From Microstegium vimineum (lineage: Eukaryota; Streptophyta; Magnoliopsida; Poales; Poaceae), in NCBI GenBank assembly GCA_022036555.1, contig CM039139.1:31957748-32021747 (forward strand): a stretch of 64,000 nucleotides of DNA, given 5' to 3'. Made by a program: the position numbers and the translations under genes. Shown here in pieces: positions 46,638 through 58,393 of the stretch (its first letter is position 1; each line of letters begins with the position of its first letter). The notes under the pieces were generated by a model. The model was not told where the DNA came from, ran no database searches, and saw nothing but the letters and a program-made list of their open reading frames with translations.

Positions 46638-46961
46638 GAAGTGAGCTTCTCCGTGACTGCTCCTGTCTGTCTTCAAGATAGCGCTCCCAAGAATGCGTAG
46701 TGGAGCTTCCTTTTGTATGTTATATATGCCATGAAGTTAGCCTAAGATGCTCATATGCAGAGCTTCCTTTTGTATGTATATATATGGCATGATGGCATAG
46801 AAGTGAGCTTCTCCGTGACCGCTCCTGTCTGTCTTCAAGATAGCGCTCCCAAGAATGCGTAGTGGAGCTTCCTTTTGTATGTTATATATGCCATGAAGTC
46901 AGCCTACGATGCTCATATGCAGAGCTTCCTTTTGTATGTATATATATGGCATGATGGCTTC
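46638..46961. repeat. 162-bp tandem duplication near the Helitron 3' end
   Basis: Two near-identical copies with period 162 (46638 and 46800), each from GAAGTGAGCTTCTCCGTGAC to the TATATATATGGCATGATGGC stretch. Within each unit GAGCTTCCTTTTGTATGT itself occurs twice. Confidence 0.95.
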
Positions 46962-47260
46962 TAGACTCTGTTGGTAGACCTTTGTACAGGCCACACCTAG
47001 CTTAACGAACGCTATGTGATGTGTAGTTGCACTTAACTGTTATAACTAGCTTATATAATAGTAGCAGATCTATGCATTCGCCCTCCTGCTGGAGATAAAT
47101 AGTGCAAATTATGCTCTATCGTCGAATATGCAGAACAAAATGTATTCCAACCCTATGTGTGTTGGTAGGTTTGTAATACGTTTGTGAACCTATATCATTT
47201 CTACAGTTCGTCTATATATTGCCTATTAATACCGCGCGCCATCCGCGCGTATTCAACTAG
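46962..47260. other. Helitron 3' non-coding tail and terminal hairpin
   Basis: AT-rich tail without genes, ending in the hairpin at 47233-47249 and CTAG at 47257-47260. Confidence 0.8.
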
Positions 47261-47289
47261 TCTTAATTAATTCCTGATATCTGCTGCAG

Positions 47290-47561
47290 CGGGTCGTCCT
47301 CACTTGCTCGAGGTCAGAACAACTGCAAGGACAAAGATCAGTCGTAATAATGCTACTACAACAACACTAGCATCAGGAGATGAGAGCAAGGTCAAGTTGA
47401 TATTTTGCATAGAAAAGTTCGACGGCGACTGTCCGAAAGGCGAATTGGATTGCTACTGTTGCATAGGGAAGGCAGACGGCAAGTGCTACCCCACGCTGGC
47501 TGAGTGCAGGGCGAAGTGTCCTCATTGCGATCCTCAGTGCCCGCCGCCGCCGTATATGTAG
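47290..47561 (+). pseudogene. MEG/ESF1-like cysteine-rich peptide, exon 2 only (copy 1)
   Basis: After a TGCAG acceptor at 47289 an open exon encodes the C-terminal part, with ten cysteines in the same order as copy 2: LDCYCC, KCYPTLAECRAKCPHCDPQC, ending PPPPYM. The frame is intact. The Helitron 3' end lies only 29 bases upstream of the exon, and no exon 1 like that at 61455 is found left of the Helitron, so the signal peptide is missing. It therefore looks beheaded, unless an upstream exon outside the recognised sequence is used. Exon sequence and 3' flank match 62363-62700. Confidence 0.8.
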
Positions 47562-47663
47562 TCGTCAGCCGGCTCCGCCGGCCCCTCGAATCGACGACCA
47601 TGCAAGCTGTCGGTATTTGTGATCAACACCAACGATGATTACAATAATAATTAAGGTTGTTTC
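47562..47663. repeat. Second duplication, copy 1, 3' flank of the MEG-like exon
   Basis: Matches 62640-62720 (GATCAACACCAACGATGATT against GATCAACGTACACCAACC; AATAATAATTAAGGTTG shared). Ends at the (TA)n tract that was the target of the next insertion. Confidence 0.75.
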
Positions 47664-47680
47664 ATATATATATATATATA
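47664..47680. repeat. Left (TA)n flank of the inserted element
   Basis: A short TA tract directly left of the 1.55-kb insertion. The right flank tract is at 49231-49286. Confidence 0.85.
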
Positions 47681-49228
47681 CTCCTGTGTGTAACTACTCC
47701 TATATATATACACCAGCTAACGGGTTCTAGCTAACGGGTTGAGAGTATGGAGGCATGCGGTAGGTGAAAAAAAAAAACAGGCGACACATGCTGATAACTT
47801 CCTTGAAAAACGGATCAGATTTAATTCTTTGCTTTTTTGACGTTGGGCTGGCATGCGGTTGGGTATATCTTTTTCAAATGCTATGGGTATGTATTTATAC
47901 TTTTTTAATTAAAATAAAAGGCTGGTTAGGTTTGGTTAGCGACGTATTATTAGCATATATTTCTATCTACTTAAATATCTAGAGAGAGGTATGGACACAT
48001 ACTCTTCGTTTAAAGGTATGTGGTCATACATAGGGAGTATGATAATATGTAGTATATCCGTATACTTCTGGATTTGTATGTGCACATAAACATATATAGG
48101 AAATATGTAGTATGTATATATCAATGTACTTATTACACGGAAAGAGTATGAACAGATAGTAAGAAAATTAGTATATATTTATATAACAACATATGAATTA
48201 CAACATGAAAAAGTATCTACTCATACAATAATATTGAAGTATCAAGTGATACTTCAATAAAAAAAGTATCCATGGATACTTAAATCTAAAAAAAATCAAT
48301 CGATGTTCTGATCTCATCTAAAATCTAGGGAAAAAAAAAAAGACAAGCTTGTTGTCGCAATCTCTTGTCGGGCTGTTACTTGTCGCACATGTTGAGATGC
48401 TGCCATGCCTCCATCAAAATAGAAGGTTTGATCATCATGCAGCTTCACGCAAATCCAAGATAATTAATTGAGTGATTTTAGATGATCCAACGAGATTAGC
48501 CAAAACAACCATATATTATCCATCGCGGGTACCGATCGATCTGAACCTGATAATGGATCACAATGCAAAAGCCAAGAGAAAAAGAGGTGGACAAACAAAA
48601 TCAGGGCTTCAAAAATTAATCTCATGAACCTAAATCTATAGAATAATATAGTACCTTGTCTCAATGGTAGTTGGCTGGCTGCAATCAGGGTTCGTTTGTC
48701 CGATGAGGGGCTGCACCGCCGCCGCAATCAGTAGAAACAAAAAGGGCAGTCCGGTGGGTTCAGGCCGTCCGACGTGAGCGCTCGAGTGGCTCGACGAACC
48801 ATGGATGACGGCACAAGTTGCGGCTAGCTACAAGTTGCTAGTCACGGATCTGCAAGGGGCAAGGAGACTAGATTGGAATAAACAAATCGATCAGTATAGT
48901 AAAGCTAGGAAACGGGACTGAGAAATCTGAGATACTAACAGGATGATGAGATCAATCGTGGACATCAAAATCTTGGATCATAGAACTCAATTCCTGCGGC
49001 CAGCGCCGGTGGCCTCCTGTTGGAGCGAGCGAAGCCGCCGCCGCCGCCACATGTATTCTGTATTTCTGTTGGCAGCTGCAAATGATGGCCAAGATTTCTT
49101 ATATACTCGGTATATGCGTTAATGGGTCCGTCGTTTTAACCCGCAAATGAAACCCCGGCATCACATCTTACGTACGGAGTACAATAATCTAGGTGGGAGT
49201 AATTACAAGCAGGAGTAAAAAGGATTTT

Positions 49229-49230
<2 letters not shown>
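47681..49230. mobile_element. 1.55-kb insertion inside a (TA)n microsatellite
   Basis: Copy 2 has only a short AT-rich stretch here (62716-62745), so this DNA is an insertion. Its ends are related inverted repeats: ACTCCTG...TGTAAC.TACTCC at 47680-47700 faces the inverted ACTCCTG...TGTAAT.TACTCC at 49196-49216, about 19 of 22 positions over the wider repeat, with 13 further bases before the right TA tract. No transposase is seen; frames such as 48464-48727 have no domain. Insertion into TA repeats recalls the rice Micron family, but membership is not shown. Confidence 0.65.

Positions 49231-49286
<56 letters not shown>
49231..49286. repeat. (TA)n microsatellite
   Basis: About 56 bases of AT repeats, the right flank of the insertion at 47681-49230. 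Confidence 0.95.
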
Positions 49287-49292
<6 letters not shown>

Positions 49293-49409
49293 TTACCTCG
49301 TTCTTCCAATCTTCAATAATAAAATTCCCCTAGTTGTTCTTTAATTAGGGGGCGGGGGGAACAATGTTTTGCATCCAAACGTGTGATATATGCATGCATG
49401 AACAGCCAC

Positions 49410-49410
<1 letters not shown>

Positions 49411-49460
<50 letters not shown>
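49411..49460. repeat. (TA)n microsatellite
   Basis: About 50 bases of TA repeats within the duplicated block. Copy 2 has a MITE-like insertion at the matching place (about 62850-63090). Confidence 0.95.
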
Positions 49461-49463
<3 letters not shown>

Positions 49464-49529
49464 CTGTCCCCCTCTCGTTCTACGTCTGATTAACTAATAA
49501 TGAAAATTTTGCGCCTTGTTTAACAAGTG

Positions 49530-50135
49530 TGTATTTTTCAGATCTGACTTTGGTTGTTTCACACACACGCCCGCCCATTTCATGTCACTGCTCCTAACAT
49601 TCATGCAAACCTCTCTATTTCTCTCTCTATATATTATATCTATCTTCTATATATTATAAAGAAGCTAGCAAAAGCTTCGGTGTACAGATACTGGAACTTG
49701 GTTCTCCTCTTCTCTCTACACCTCTTCTCTTCTTCCCCTTGTGGTTTGCTCACTACGTACTCACTCTTTGCAGTTATATTCCTCTAGTAGTATGCATCTC
49801 TGCTAAAGCTATAAATATATGGTAAAAACCAAAATACTGTATTTTAATTTTCTACACACATGTCTATTTGTATCACCAGTGCGTGCATTCATGTCACTCC
49901 GTGTGGAGTGGTGCTGCGACACCCGGCCGGCCGATCTCGCCCTCGCCGCGTCGTACGTCCTCGAAGCGCAAACTAAACGCTGCCGTGCCGCCCTACTCCG
50001 CCTCGCGCCGTCGCGTCAGCGTGCTCCGGCATCACCGCCCTTTCGCCAGCTGTCCGACGACGTCCCCCAATAAAAGGCAGAAAAACAACCGAAAAGGAAG
50101 GCATGGTTGGTCGCATGGATTTAAGGGCTACTTGG
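49530..50135. repeat. Second duplication, copy 1, conserved right block
   Basis: Closely matches 63160-63690 (ACACGCCCGCCCATTTC, CTCTACACCTCTTCTCT, GCCGCGTCGTACGTCCTCGA). The two copies differ by indels that are not multiples of three within the GC-rich part, so the open frames (49868-50152 here) are not conserved proteins. It may be an untranslated exon, a decayed gene end or promoter. Nothing more is supported. Confidence 0.7.
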
Positions 50136-50447
50136 ATCCCTTGCTTTGCTAGCCAACTCACCTGGCTTTACACGTGTGTGTTTGGTAGTTCCGTCCCAAG
50201 AATTCTTGCCTTTCCGCGTGCTACCTTATTTGTGCTGCCAAAAAGCTTCTGCGCCGGGCTCTTGTAGGTTGTCGCTGCATGGCCGTGTGGTGGTGTACTG
50301 AAGCCAGTAGTGTGACCGCGCTATAGGCTTCGTTTGGAATTTTGAAAAATATAATCTCTAATTTTTATTTATGTTAGTTTTTCTCCTGAACTTGAATTGA
50401 TGCGTTCTGTCCCAGCGGTGCCAAACGTGACTTTATGCAACTACACA
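50136..50447. other. Intergenic, hAT target site
   Basis: No gene. Ends with ACTACACA (50440-50447), the left copy of the hAT target duplication. Confidence 0.7.
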
Positions 50448-50779
50448 CAGGGACGAAGCCAGAAAAAAAATTAGGTCGGGCTGAACAAAAATTTACGACG
50501 ACTTTATTTTACTATAACCTCTCACAGTAGACAAATATATAATAGTTTAAATCAATCTTATATTGAAAACGTCAACTAACGACAAAATTCACAAAATACA
50601 ATATGTCAACATGGAAAAAAAGGATGCAGTTCATACCGAAAGGCCCAATTGCGAAATTACAAAACTAATAAACATCACATGACGTTGCCTCACATTATTC
50701 TTCCGAAGTAGCAACCTACACAAGTAGACATAGTTGATTAGTCAAACATATATGGATTTCCAAATTCCAAATTATAAAT

Positions 50780-52577
50780 TTAGAAGAGAATAGAGCATAC
50801 CACTACTTTTTTGGGTAATAACATACGACGCTTTTTCATCTCTTGAAACTGCTTTTTGATCTTTTCATTATCAATCTTTCTAAATATCTCATTCTCATTA
50901 TAGCATATCATCAGGTCATTGAGCCATTCATCACCCATTTTATTACGCAAATCTGTCTTTATAATGTTCAAGGCTGAAAATATCCTCTCAATTGAAGCTG
51001 TTGCCACCGGTAGTATCAAGATTAGCTCAATGAGACGATAAACCAATTTATAAGATATGTGCATATTAGTCTTGACCATAATTTCAGCAACTTTTCCAAG
51101 CTCAGTGCATCCAATAAATTCTAGAGTTCTTCTAGCACGGTTGACAAACTGACTAAGATGATTTGGCAAAACAGCAAGGTCACCAATATTAAAATCCTCG
51201 GCATATATTTCAGCAAGCCTCACAAGTTTGTTCACATCAAAATTAGAGAAGGAGTTCCTTGGATTAAAAGCAGCCATACATACTAATAACTTTGAACTAG
51301 TCTCACTAAACCGGTGATTCATCTCAGTCAAGATGACATCAATGACGACCACAAAAAGCTCAACATCATAGTAATGCATGTTTGTTACCGTCTGCTTTCT
51401 TCTTCTAGATGTCCCTCTAACGTTGATTTCCTTATCCATATCTGACACTTCAATCTCATTCTTCTCACAGAATATTATCACTTTTTTGAGTAATGGCTCC
51501 CATCCATTTTCCCTTATATCCTGCAAGCTATCTTTCACATCTGAGATTAAATGCATTGCTTCAACTATGTCCTGATCCTTTGTTTGCAAAGCTTGTGACA
51601 AAATATCTGTCATGCTTAACAATTGTATCATTAAATGCAGGATGAACACAAAATCAAAGCTCTCCATTTTTCCAATTAAACCTAAAGCTCCACCATTATT
51701 TGTTGGTTTAATTGAATCTTTCTTCACTATCTCAAGCACATCTATGATAGCCTCCCACATCACCAAAATACGAAGCAAAGTTTTAAGATGTGAACCCCAT
51801 CTAGTATCTCCTGGCCTAGCTAGGCTACTTTCTTGATTTAAACCTCTTCCAGTCATAATCTCACCTTTCTCAATCTTTTCTAGCAACACATCATGATGCT
51901 TTGCAAGTAAGACATCTTTTCTCATACAAGATGCACCCACATTGTTGATTATTAAAGGAACATAGTTAAAGAAATCTGCAATGCCTGCACTAGAAGTCGA
52001 AACAGCAACAACCACTAGCTGTAATTGATGGGCAAAACAGTGCACATAGAAAGCATAAGGATTTTCATCACGAATCAATTTCTGCACCCCATTAAATTCA
52101 CCTCTCATATTAGAAGCTCCATCATACCCTTGTCCGCGAAGCATACAAATAGACAAATTGTTACTTGAAAGCATACCGACCAAAGCTTCTTTCAATGCAA
52201 TAGTTGTACAACTCTGAACATGCTGAAGTCCAAGAAATCTCTCCACCACTTGCCCTTTATCATTCACAAACCTGCATAATATATTTGTTTATGTATTAGT
52301 ATAACTACAGAAATAATTGTAATAAAATGTATGCACAAAATTACAATTGTGGAGTACTAACCTTAGAATCATTGCCATTTGCTCTTTTATTGATACATCT
52401 CGGGACTCATCAATAAGCACTTAGAATTTTCTACCTTGAATCTCATCCATAATGACAGCTGTGACTTCCTCTGCACAAGCTTTTGCAAGATCCTTTTGTA
52501 TATCAGGAGATATCATCTGGCAATTTTCAGAACCTTTGTCATATGCATTCTTCACTATATCTACCTTATCTTTATAC
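50780..52577 (-). pseudogene. hAT transposase, C-terminal part (DUF4371 and dimerisation domain)
   Basis: Exons 52577..52362 and 52271..50780 with a GT-AG intron between. The first exon reads QMISPDIQKDLAKACAEEVT and LIDESRDVSIKEQMAMIL, the DUF4371 region with its catalytic Asp. The second, 495 codons, has GQGYDGASNMRGEFNGVQ and YVHCFAHQLQL, and ends with the hAT dimerisation motif PVATASIERIFSALNIIK. This is the zinc-finger MYM-type-1-like transposase family of plants. A TAA at 52421-52423 interrupts the first exon. The 1.5-kb second exon is otherwise open. Confidence 0.93.
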
Positions 52578-52582
52578 CAATC

Positions 52583-54256
52583 TGAAGAATCATTGACCCT
52601 TGTGTTTAGGCGATTAACGACAATGCTAGGTCACTATGACCAACGTGTGTTTTGCAGAGGCAAAGTCATTTGTGTTAGGTCATTAGTGATACAATTTGAA
52701 TGGGCTTAATGGATATTCATGCCCCAAGATGGAAATCGTTTCGGTTGCAAAGGATGATAATACAAGTTGAAGACTAGGCTAGTTCTTAGTGCCATAAGGT
52801 TGAGAAAGGCACTAAGTATAGCTAGGGTTTTGTTTTTCCTTTGACCGTACTATAAAGGGGGGTATGAGATTAGTATCTTGACCTAGGAGAGTTTAGGAGA
52901 GTGGGTATATGCACACTTGTCACAACTAGTCCTAGAGACCTTGCTTTTAGCCCTTGGTTAACCCTAGAAATGGTAGGAGCAAAATCCCTCGAGAGATTTC
53001 AGCGAAATCAGTTGAAATAGGGGAGAAAGAGGCTCTGGACCAGTCTGCTAAGTAGGCGTTGGACCAAGGAGAGTGGTCCGACGGTCCCTGACTTAGGCAA
53101 AAGTCCAGCTCGAGAAGCTCCGGACCACCTATCTGGAGAGCGTCGGACCATAGGAGAGTGGTCTGATGGCTCATGTCAGAGAGAGAGAGCCTGAAAGAAG
53201 GCTCCGGACTAGTCTGACGCTTCAAGACAGGAGGTTGTTTTCATACAGTAAGCTCCCTGGCTCCGGACCAGAGCGTCGGACCGGGGCTCCGGACCAAGGA
53301 GAGTGGTCCGGTGGTTCGAAGAAGATAAAATGTTTTCACTCAGTGAGCACCCTGGCTCCGGACCAGTGCGTCGGACCAGGGCGTCGGACCAAGCAGAGTA
53401 GTCCGATGGTGCCTGAGTTGGAATTCAGAGTGAGCTCCGGACCAGTGTGCTTGGTCCGGTGGTGTGAGCTGCGGACTAGTCCGGTGGCTTCGCAGAGAAA
53501 AGAAAAATCAAAAAACGGCTAGTTTTGAAGGTGGGGACTATTTATAGTTTCCCCCTTCGTCCTTAGGAGCTCTCTTGGCCATTGTTTCAGCTGGTGACAC
53601 CTTGAGAGAACCTTTGGAGAGTCAAGTGCCTAGTGAGGGAGAGATTAGAGAGAGTTCTTCTTGTTCTTCCCTCCTAGAGTGATTAGGAGTGACTTGTGTG
53701 CATCCATCCACCTTCCTAGCCTTGAGTTGGTCAAGTGAAGGTCTTGTGCTTGTTACTCTTGGTGTTCGACAGCACATAGACAGTTTGGTGGTGTTCGGAG
53801 GAAGTGATCGCCGGAAGATTGTTGGCGGCTCTTCTCCAAGCTTCTGTGATCGGTTGTGGGCGATTCACCAAGCCGGAGTGGCGAAGAATCAGCCCGTAGA
53901 GAGCACTCTACCCTTGCGCAGGTAGAGGGGGAGCGATACCTTGCGAGGTGCTCCAACGAGGACTAGGGGGGTGTGTCGACACCTCGATACCTCGGGAAAA
54001 CATCGTTGCATCACTGAGAATCTCTTTTTCCCTAGCTCTTTATATTTCCGCATTACATTCCGTCTTGTTCTTATCTTACCTAGTAGAATTGCTTAGGTTG
54101 TTCTTAAATTCCATGAACTGCTATCGCTTTCTAGCTAGGACACACGGACGGTAGGCACTAGGGGGTGATTGACATTTGATAGGTTTTCATATTTGCTTTA
54201 GAAATTTAAAACAAGCCCAATTCACCCCCCCCCTCTTGGGCATCTTGATCCTTTCA
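52583..54256 (+). mobile_element. Solo LTR A (Copia/Sirevirus-like)
   Basis: Starts TGAAGAATC and ends GATCCTTTCA, flanked by CAATC on both sides (52578-52582 and 54257-54261), the 5-bp duplication of an LTR retrotransposon. A plus-strand TATA box (TATAAAG) is at 52851. The end, with CCAATTCACCCCCCCC and CTTGGGCATCTTGATCC, resembles Sirevirus-type Copia LTRs. GC-rich CTCCGGACCA / GGTCCGA units recur from about 53030 to 53480. No internal domain and no second LTR, so it arose by LTR-LTR recombination. Confidence 0.85.
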
Positions 54257-54264
54257 CAATCAGC

Positions 54265-57200
54265 TGTGACGGAACCGTCCAGATTATAAGAGATCAAGTA
54301 CCAAAGTAGCGGATTTAACTGCCACTTAAAACACTTGAGCCCATATAATCCCGGTAGTCCGGAAATCTCGAAGGATTTCTAACAATCGAGGATCGCGCAA
54401 ACTCAGGTATGCACATTCGAACGAGCCACAAATAAACCAAAAATACTTAAAGTACGAATAACATTAATACAACACTTTGTTCCAAATAAAATAGTACTTA
54501 CACCACAACACCTGTGGCCAAATAAAACATTGTTTGAAACTGAACCCAAAGTTTTAAAAGGTAGGGGTGCCCACGATGTCATGTCCGACAACAGCAAAAG
54601 ATGAGCTCGTAGATGACCTTGCCCAAGGCCTACTCCTCTGCTCCTTCGAAAGGATAGAGACAGTGCTTACAATAGCCGAAGTATACTTGGCCATCTGCAA
54701 CAAACGGGATAAACCCTGAGTATGGGAATGTACTCAGCTAGACTTACCCGTCTAACTGAAAATAAAGACTCCAAGGGTATGCAAGGCTATATATGTGGAT
54801 CTGGGTAAACTTTGCTTTTGCGGAAAAGCGAACAAGATGAAACTAAAGATTAGAGAACAGCCATTTTCCATCCTATTATTTATCTCTAGGTTTGCACCTG
54901 TACTAGAGCACTCACTTGAACTACTCAAACAATATAATAACATATATCCAATTCCTTCATCAATATTTTAGTAGAACCATTACGATGTCACATGGAGTTG
55001 TACCGTGGTGAAGCTCAGCATAATCCCCCATATCCAGTGGGGGGCGGCAATTCGAATCGATATACACCAGCTGGTAAGATTACCTTTAACACACGCCCAC
55101 ACTTTCCCCGTCAGGTCAACATTGGGTTACCGCTCAACAAAGTCCAGGTGGTAATCGACGCGATCTCAGAGTAGTCCACCCAATTGTAGAAATCAGTTAG
55201 CCACCACGGGGCATGTTGTATCTACAAACTAGAGGGTGCTCACAGTAGGCTGAGAATCGGCCCGGACAGTGTTTACTCGGCTTCGGGGTCGATACTCACA
55301 ACGGCCCCTATGCGAAAGGGCGCATTCAAAGATGTAAGAGGGCCACCATCGTATACAAACCTATACGATCCAACGGACGGACTGCCCCCAAGTCTAAACC
55401 ACTTGGTGCCTCTTCCTTCCAGTTGACCGCATTTCATTACTACCATAGGTTCTTTCCACGATAGCAAAATATAGCCAACCGTGATAGTATTACCCCCATG
55501 GGATAACACGAAACATAAATATAAAAGTAACCATTTATTCTAAGCAGGTTAAGCGGTTGCTTTTACTTTTATTAACAGGGTAACAAGGTAGGTAAAACAA
55601 TAATCAAGGAAGGTAATGCATCAATTTGGGAATCAAACAACTCCTGTCACCTAATGCATCACAGTATAAAATACTCAAGTAGATTAATTGTAAACACTGA
55701 GAGGCTTAAGAATGCTCCGGGGCTTGCCTTGAGTGAAGGTGGAGGGCTGGTGGTCAGGGCACTCAGGGAGGTTAGTGTCGAGCTTGTGGTACTCCTCGTT
55801 TAGCTCCTGTACCTCCTGGACTTCTGTCTCTGTTGGCTCCTGGGGTTCCTCCACAGATCCTAAATGATTGCAATGCATAAATAAATAACTTGATGATGCA
55901 AGGATGATGCTTGAACAAGGTTTAGCACACTAAAAGAGATTCTAAGCATACAACCAAAAGAACTACCACAAGGCTACTTGGAACTAGAGCCACTTAGCAA
56001 ACAGGGTAAAACAATGTATAACTTATTCTTAATAGAAGCTATGCTTAAAACATATTTATCAGGAAAGTTCCATGATTTATACATGCACATATAAATCATA
56101 GGAATTAATCTAAGAAAACGGCAGAAACAGAATTAATCTTGATATATGCAGAAACAACTACTTAAATATTAGTACTGAAGACATCCTCCAAAAACATTTA
56201 TATATATATAACAGACAGATCATAACATAAAGAGCCAAACAAAATTGATTTCACCATTTTAGGATTTACCAAACTCTAGATATAAATTAAACAAGCATGA
56301 GCATATACTGAAACAGGAAAAGAATTTCATTTCGGAAACCAGCTCGATACACACAGAGGCGTGCGAGGCAACTATCAAGTAGGACCCTCGATTACTCGAG
56401 GTCTGACTGTCGACTCGACGTGCAGGAAACAGAGGACGGTGCTGACTGGCGCGTTCTCGCCGGCGGTGAGGTCTCCGACGGTGGGGTTGGGTGTGCTAGA
56501 CTCGGGATGATGACGCGCATCCACTGGTGGAGTTGGTTGAACCGATGCGACCGTGAAAATGGTCAGCGGTGTGCGGTGGTGGTGCAGCACGGCGGTGCGA
56601 CACGGCGGGGTGATCACCGGCGATGTGAGGCTCGGCGCAAGGGTGCGTGAGCATCTTGGTGACGTGGTGAGTGCGGCTCGAGGGTCGGTCGAGCCGGAGG
56701 GGCTCTGTGAAAACCTGACCACGTGCAAGCTCCGCGGCGGCGGCAATGGCGCACGGCCAACGGTGTTGTGCTGATGAAGGTCGGACTGGAGCTAGGGAAA
56801 GGCGTTCTCACCTCGGCTAGCTCTGATGAAGCTTCCACAAAGATGGAGGCGTCAGAGGCGAGACGATGAAGGATGAACACTGCTTGGTGGGTTGTGGTGG
56901 CGACTCGGGATCGAGTAACGGCGGAGGCGTTCCGGCGACTAGACTACTTGGTTGGTGAAAGCAAGGCGAGCAGCGTGTGCGGGGCGAAGGCGAAAGCTAG
57001 TGCGAGATGGATCGAGCAGAGATGCTCGGGGTGTGGTAGATTTGAGAAGAAGGCGCTTGCGGTGCTCGGGGCTCTCGGCGCAGCGAGAACAGAGAAATAC
57101 GAGCGAGTGAGCGAGTGAGCGAGTGCGGATGAGTGCAAACGAGTGTGGGGAGTGGAGGAGGTATAGGCGCTCCTCTTTGCACGGTCATGGCCGACCAGCG

Positions 57201-58388
57201 CGGCCAGTGGGGGCCGTGATGCGATGGCGCGGCGGTGGCAGCGGCGCTGGCGTGCTTGCGGCAAGCGAAGCAGAGCAAGACTTGGTTCACGCGCCGTTAG
57301 CGCGGATTCGCGCTTGATTACGAAAGAGACGAAGCGGGGCGCTGATCAGACGCGGCACTGCGGCGGCGTTACTGTGAAAGGACTGCGGGGCGCGCGGCAG
57401 TGCGGCTGGCAGGTCTGCGGCGGCGAAGCAGGGCGTCAGCGGCGGAAAAACGATGTAGCTCGGTCCTAGCGCCATTAGCGCGGGCGCGAGTGCGGACGCG
57501 ACTGAGACAGAGCGAGCGGCGACAGCGATGTCGGTGCAGTGCCGCAGCGGCGGCGATGGCATGTTCCACTTCCACGGTCAGGCATCGTCGTCCACGCGGC
57601 AGACGACGCCGACGTACGGTTCATCCGCGGTCGGGGGAGTGCGCGCGGGCGTGCGCGGCACGTGCGTGCGAGCGAGCGCGCAGAAGGGGGGTCGATATCG
57701 AGGGGAGGGTCGATTGCCTGCTCGAGCCTCCGACTCGGTCGAGCCTCCTGCGCGGGGTCGTTCGATCGAGCCCTATCCGTCATATCGAGGGGTCGAAGTC
57801 GAGGGGGGTCGATCGACTGGCTGATCGAGCCTCTAGCCCGGGCTCGTTCGTTCGACCCTTGGTCCGTCCCTTATCGAGCGGCGGTCGAGGCTTAGAGGGC
57901 TGAAAGCGGTACTCGACCTGTTCCGGTCCTAATTTCCTTTTCCCTTTTCTTTTATTTGATACAAACTGAACTTACTTCAAAACAGTTTCAAAAACTCCAA
58001 ACTAAGTTTTGACACTTAAATCAAAGTTGTTCAGAATATTATTCTCTACCTTTTTCATGTAGATCATAATTTCTGAAAACCATTAGTTCAAGAGTTGAGG
58101 ATTAAAACTTATTTAAGCTAATTAGGAAAAGAATTACTTTATTTCTTTAACAGATAGATTAAGCAGGGTAAACAAACATAAAGCAAACCATACTTTACTC
58201 TAAGCAAAGCAAGGTTTAACTAAGCAGGTTGATCAAAAGATTAAGCACAAAACACCTATTCAAATCTAGTTTCCAAAACATATAAACACACACATGAAAT
58301 GATAGCATATGCAAACATGAATGCCATGAAATGCTTGTGCTTAGTGGTTAATGATGATCCTAATGCAAGCTTGACACAGGGTGTCACA
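54265..58388 (-). mobile_element. Solo LTR B, 4.1 kb (Gypsy-like long LTR)
   Basis: On the minus strand it starts TGTGACACCCTGTGTC and ends GGTTCCGTCACA. It is flanked by TCAGC (54260-54264) and TCAAC (58389-58393), one mismatch. Taking out A, B and the extra target copies restores an uninterrupted hAT reading through Met-Val-Asp-Trp-Tyr, which confirms both boundaries. No gag or pol is present, so it is read as a long solo LTR, as in Tekay/RIRE3-type elements. GC-rich frames at 56375-57900 have no domain. Confidence 0.75.
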
Positions 58389-58393
58389 TCAAC

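Larger units (their letters stand above)
36060..47260 (+). mobile_element. Helitron with RepHel and RPA genes (degenerate)
   Basis: The 3' end is exact: a 6-bp hairpin (47233-47249, GCGCG-CCATC-CGCGC core), 7 bases, then CTAG at 47257-47260 followed by host T, as Helitrons require. It carries a Rep-helicase gene and an RPA70-like gene, both on the plus strand, the gene set of plant autonomous Helitrons. The 5' TC end could not be fixed; it lies somewhere near 35950-36150. The genes contain several stops and frameshifts, so the element is dead. It inserted into the intron of MEG-like copy 1. Confidence 0.85.

Noticed and set aside
56375..57903. GC-rich frames as a host gene inside solo LTR B
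   Set aside because: Many overlapping frames on both strands, no domain, and the block lies within the bounded LTR.
52583..58388. A single 5.8-kb insertion in the hAT gene with a 3-bp ATC duplication
   Set aside because: Two insertions with 5-bp duplications (CAATC; TCAGC/TCAAC), each with TG...CA ends, explain the sequence better and restore the transposase frame.
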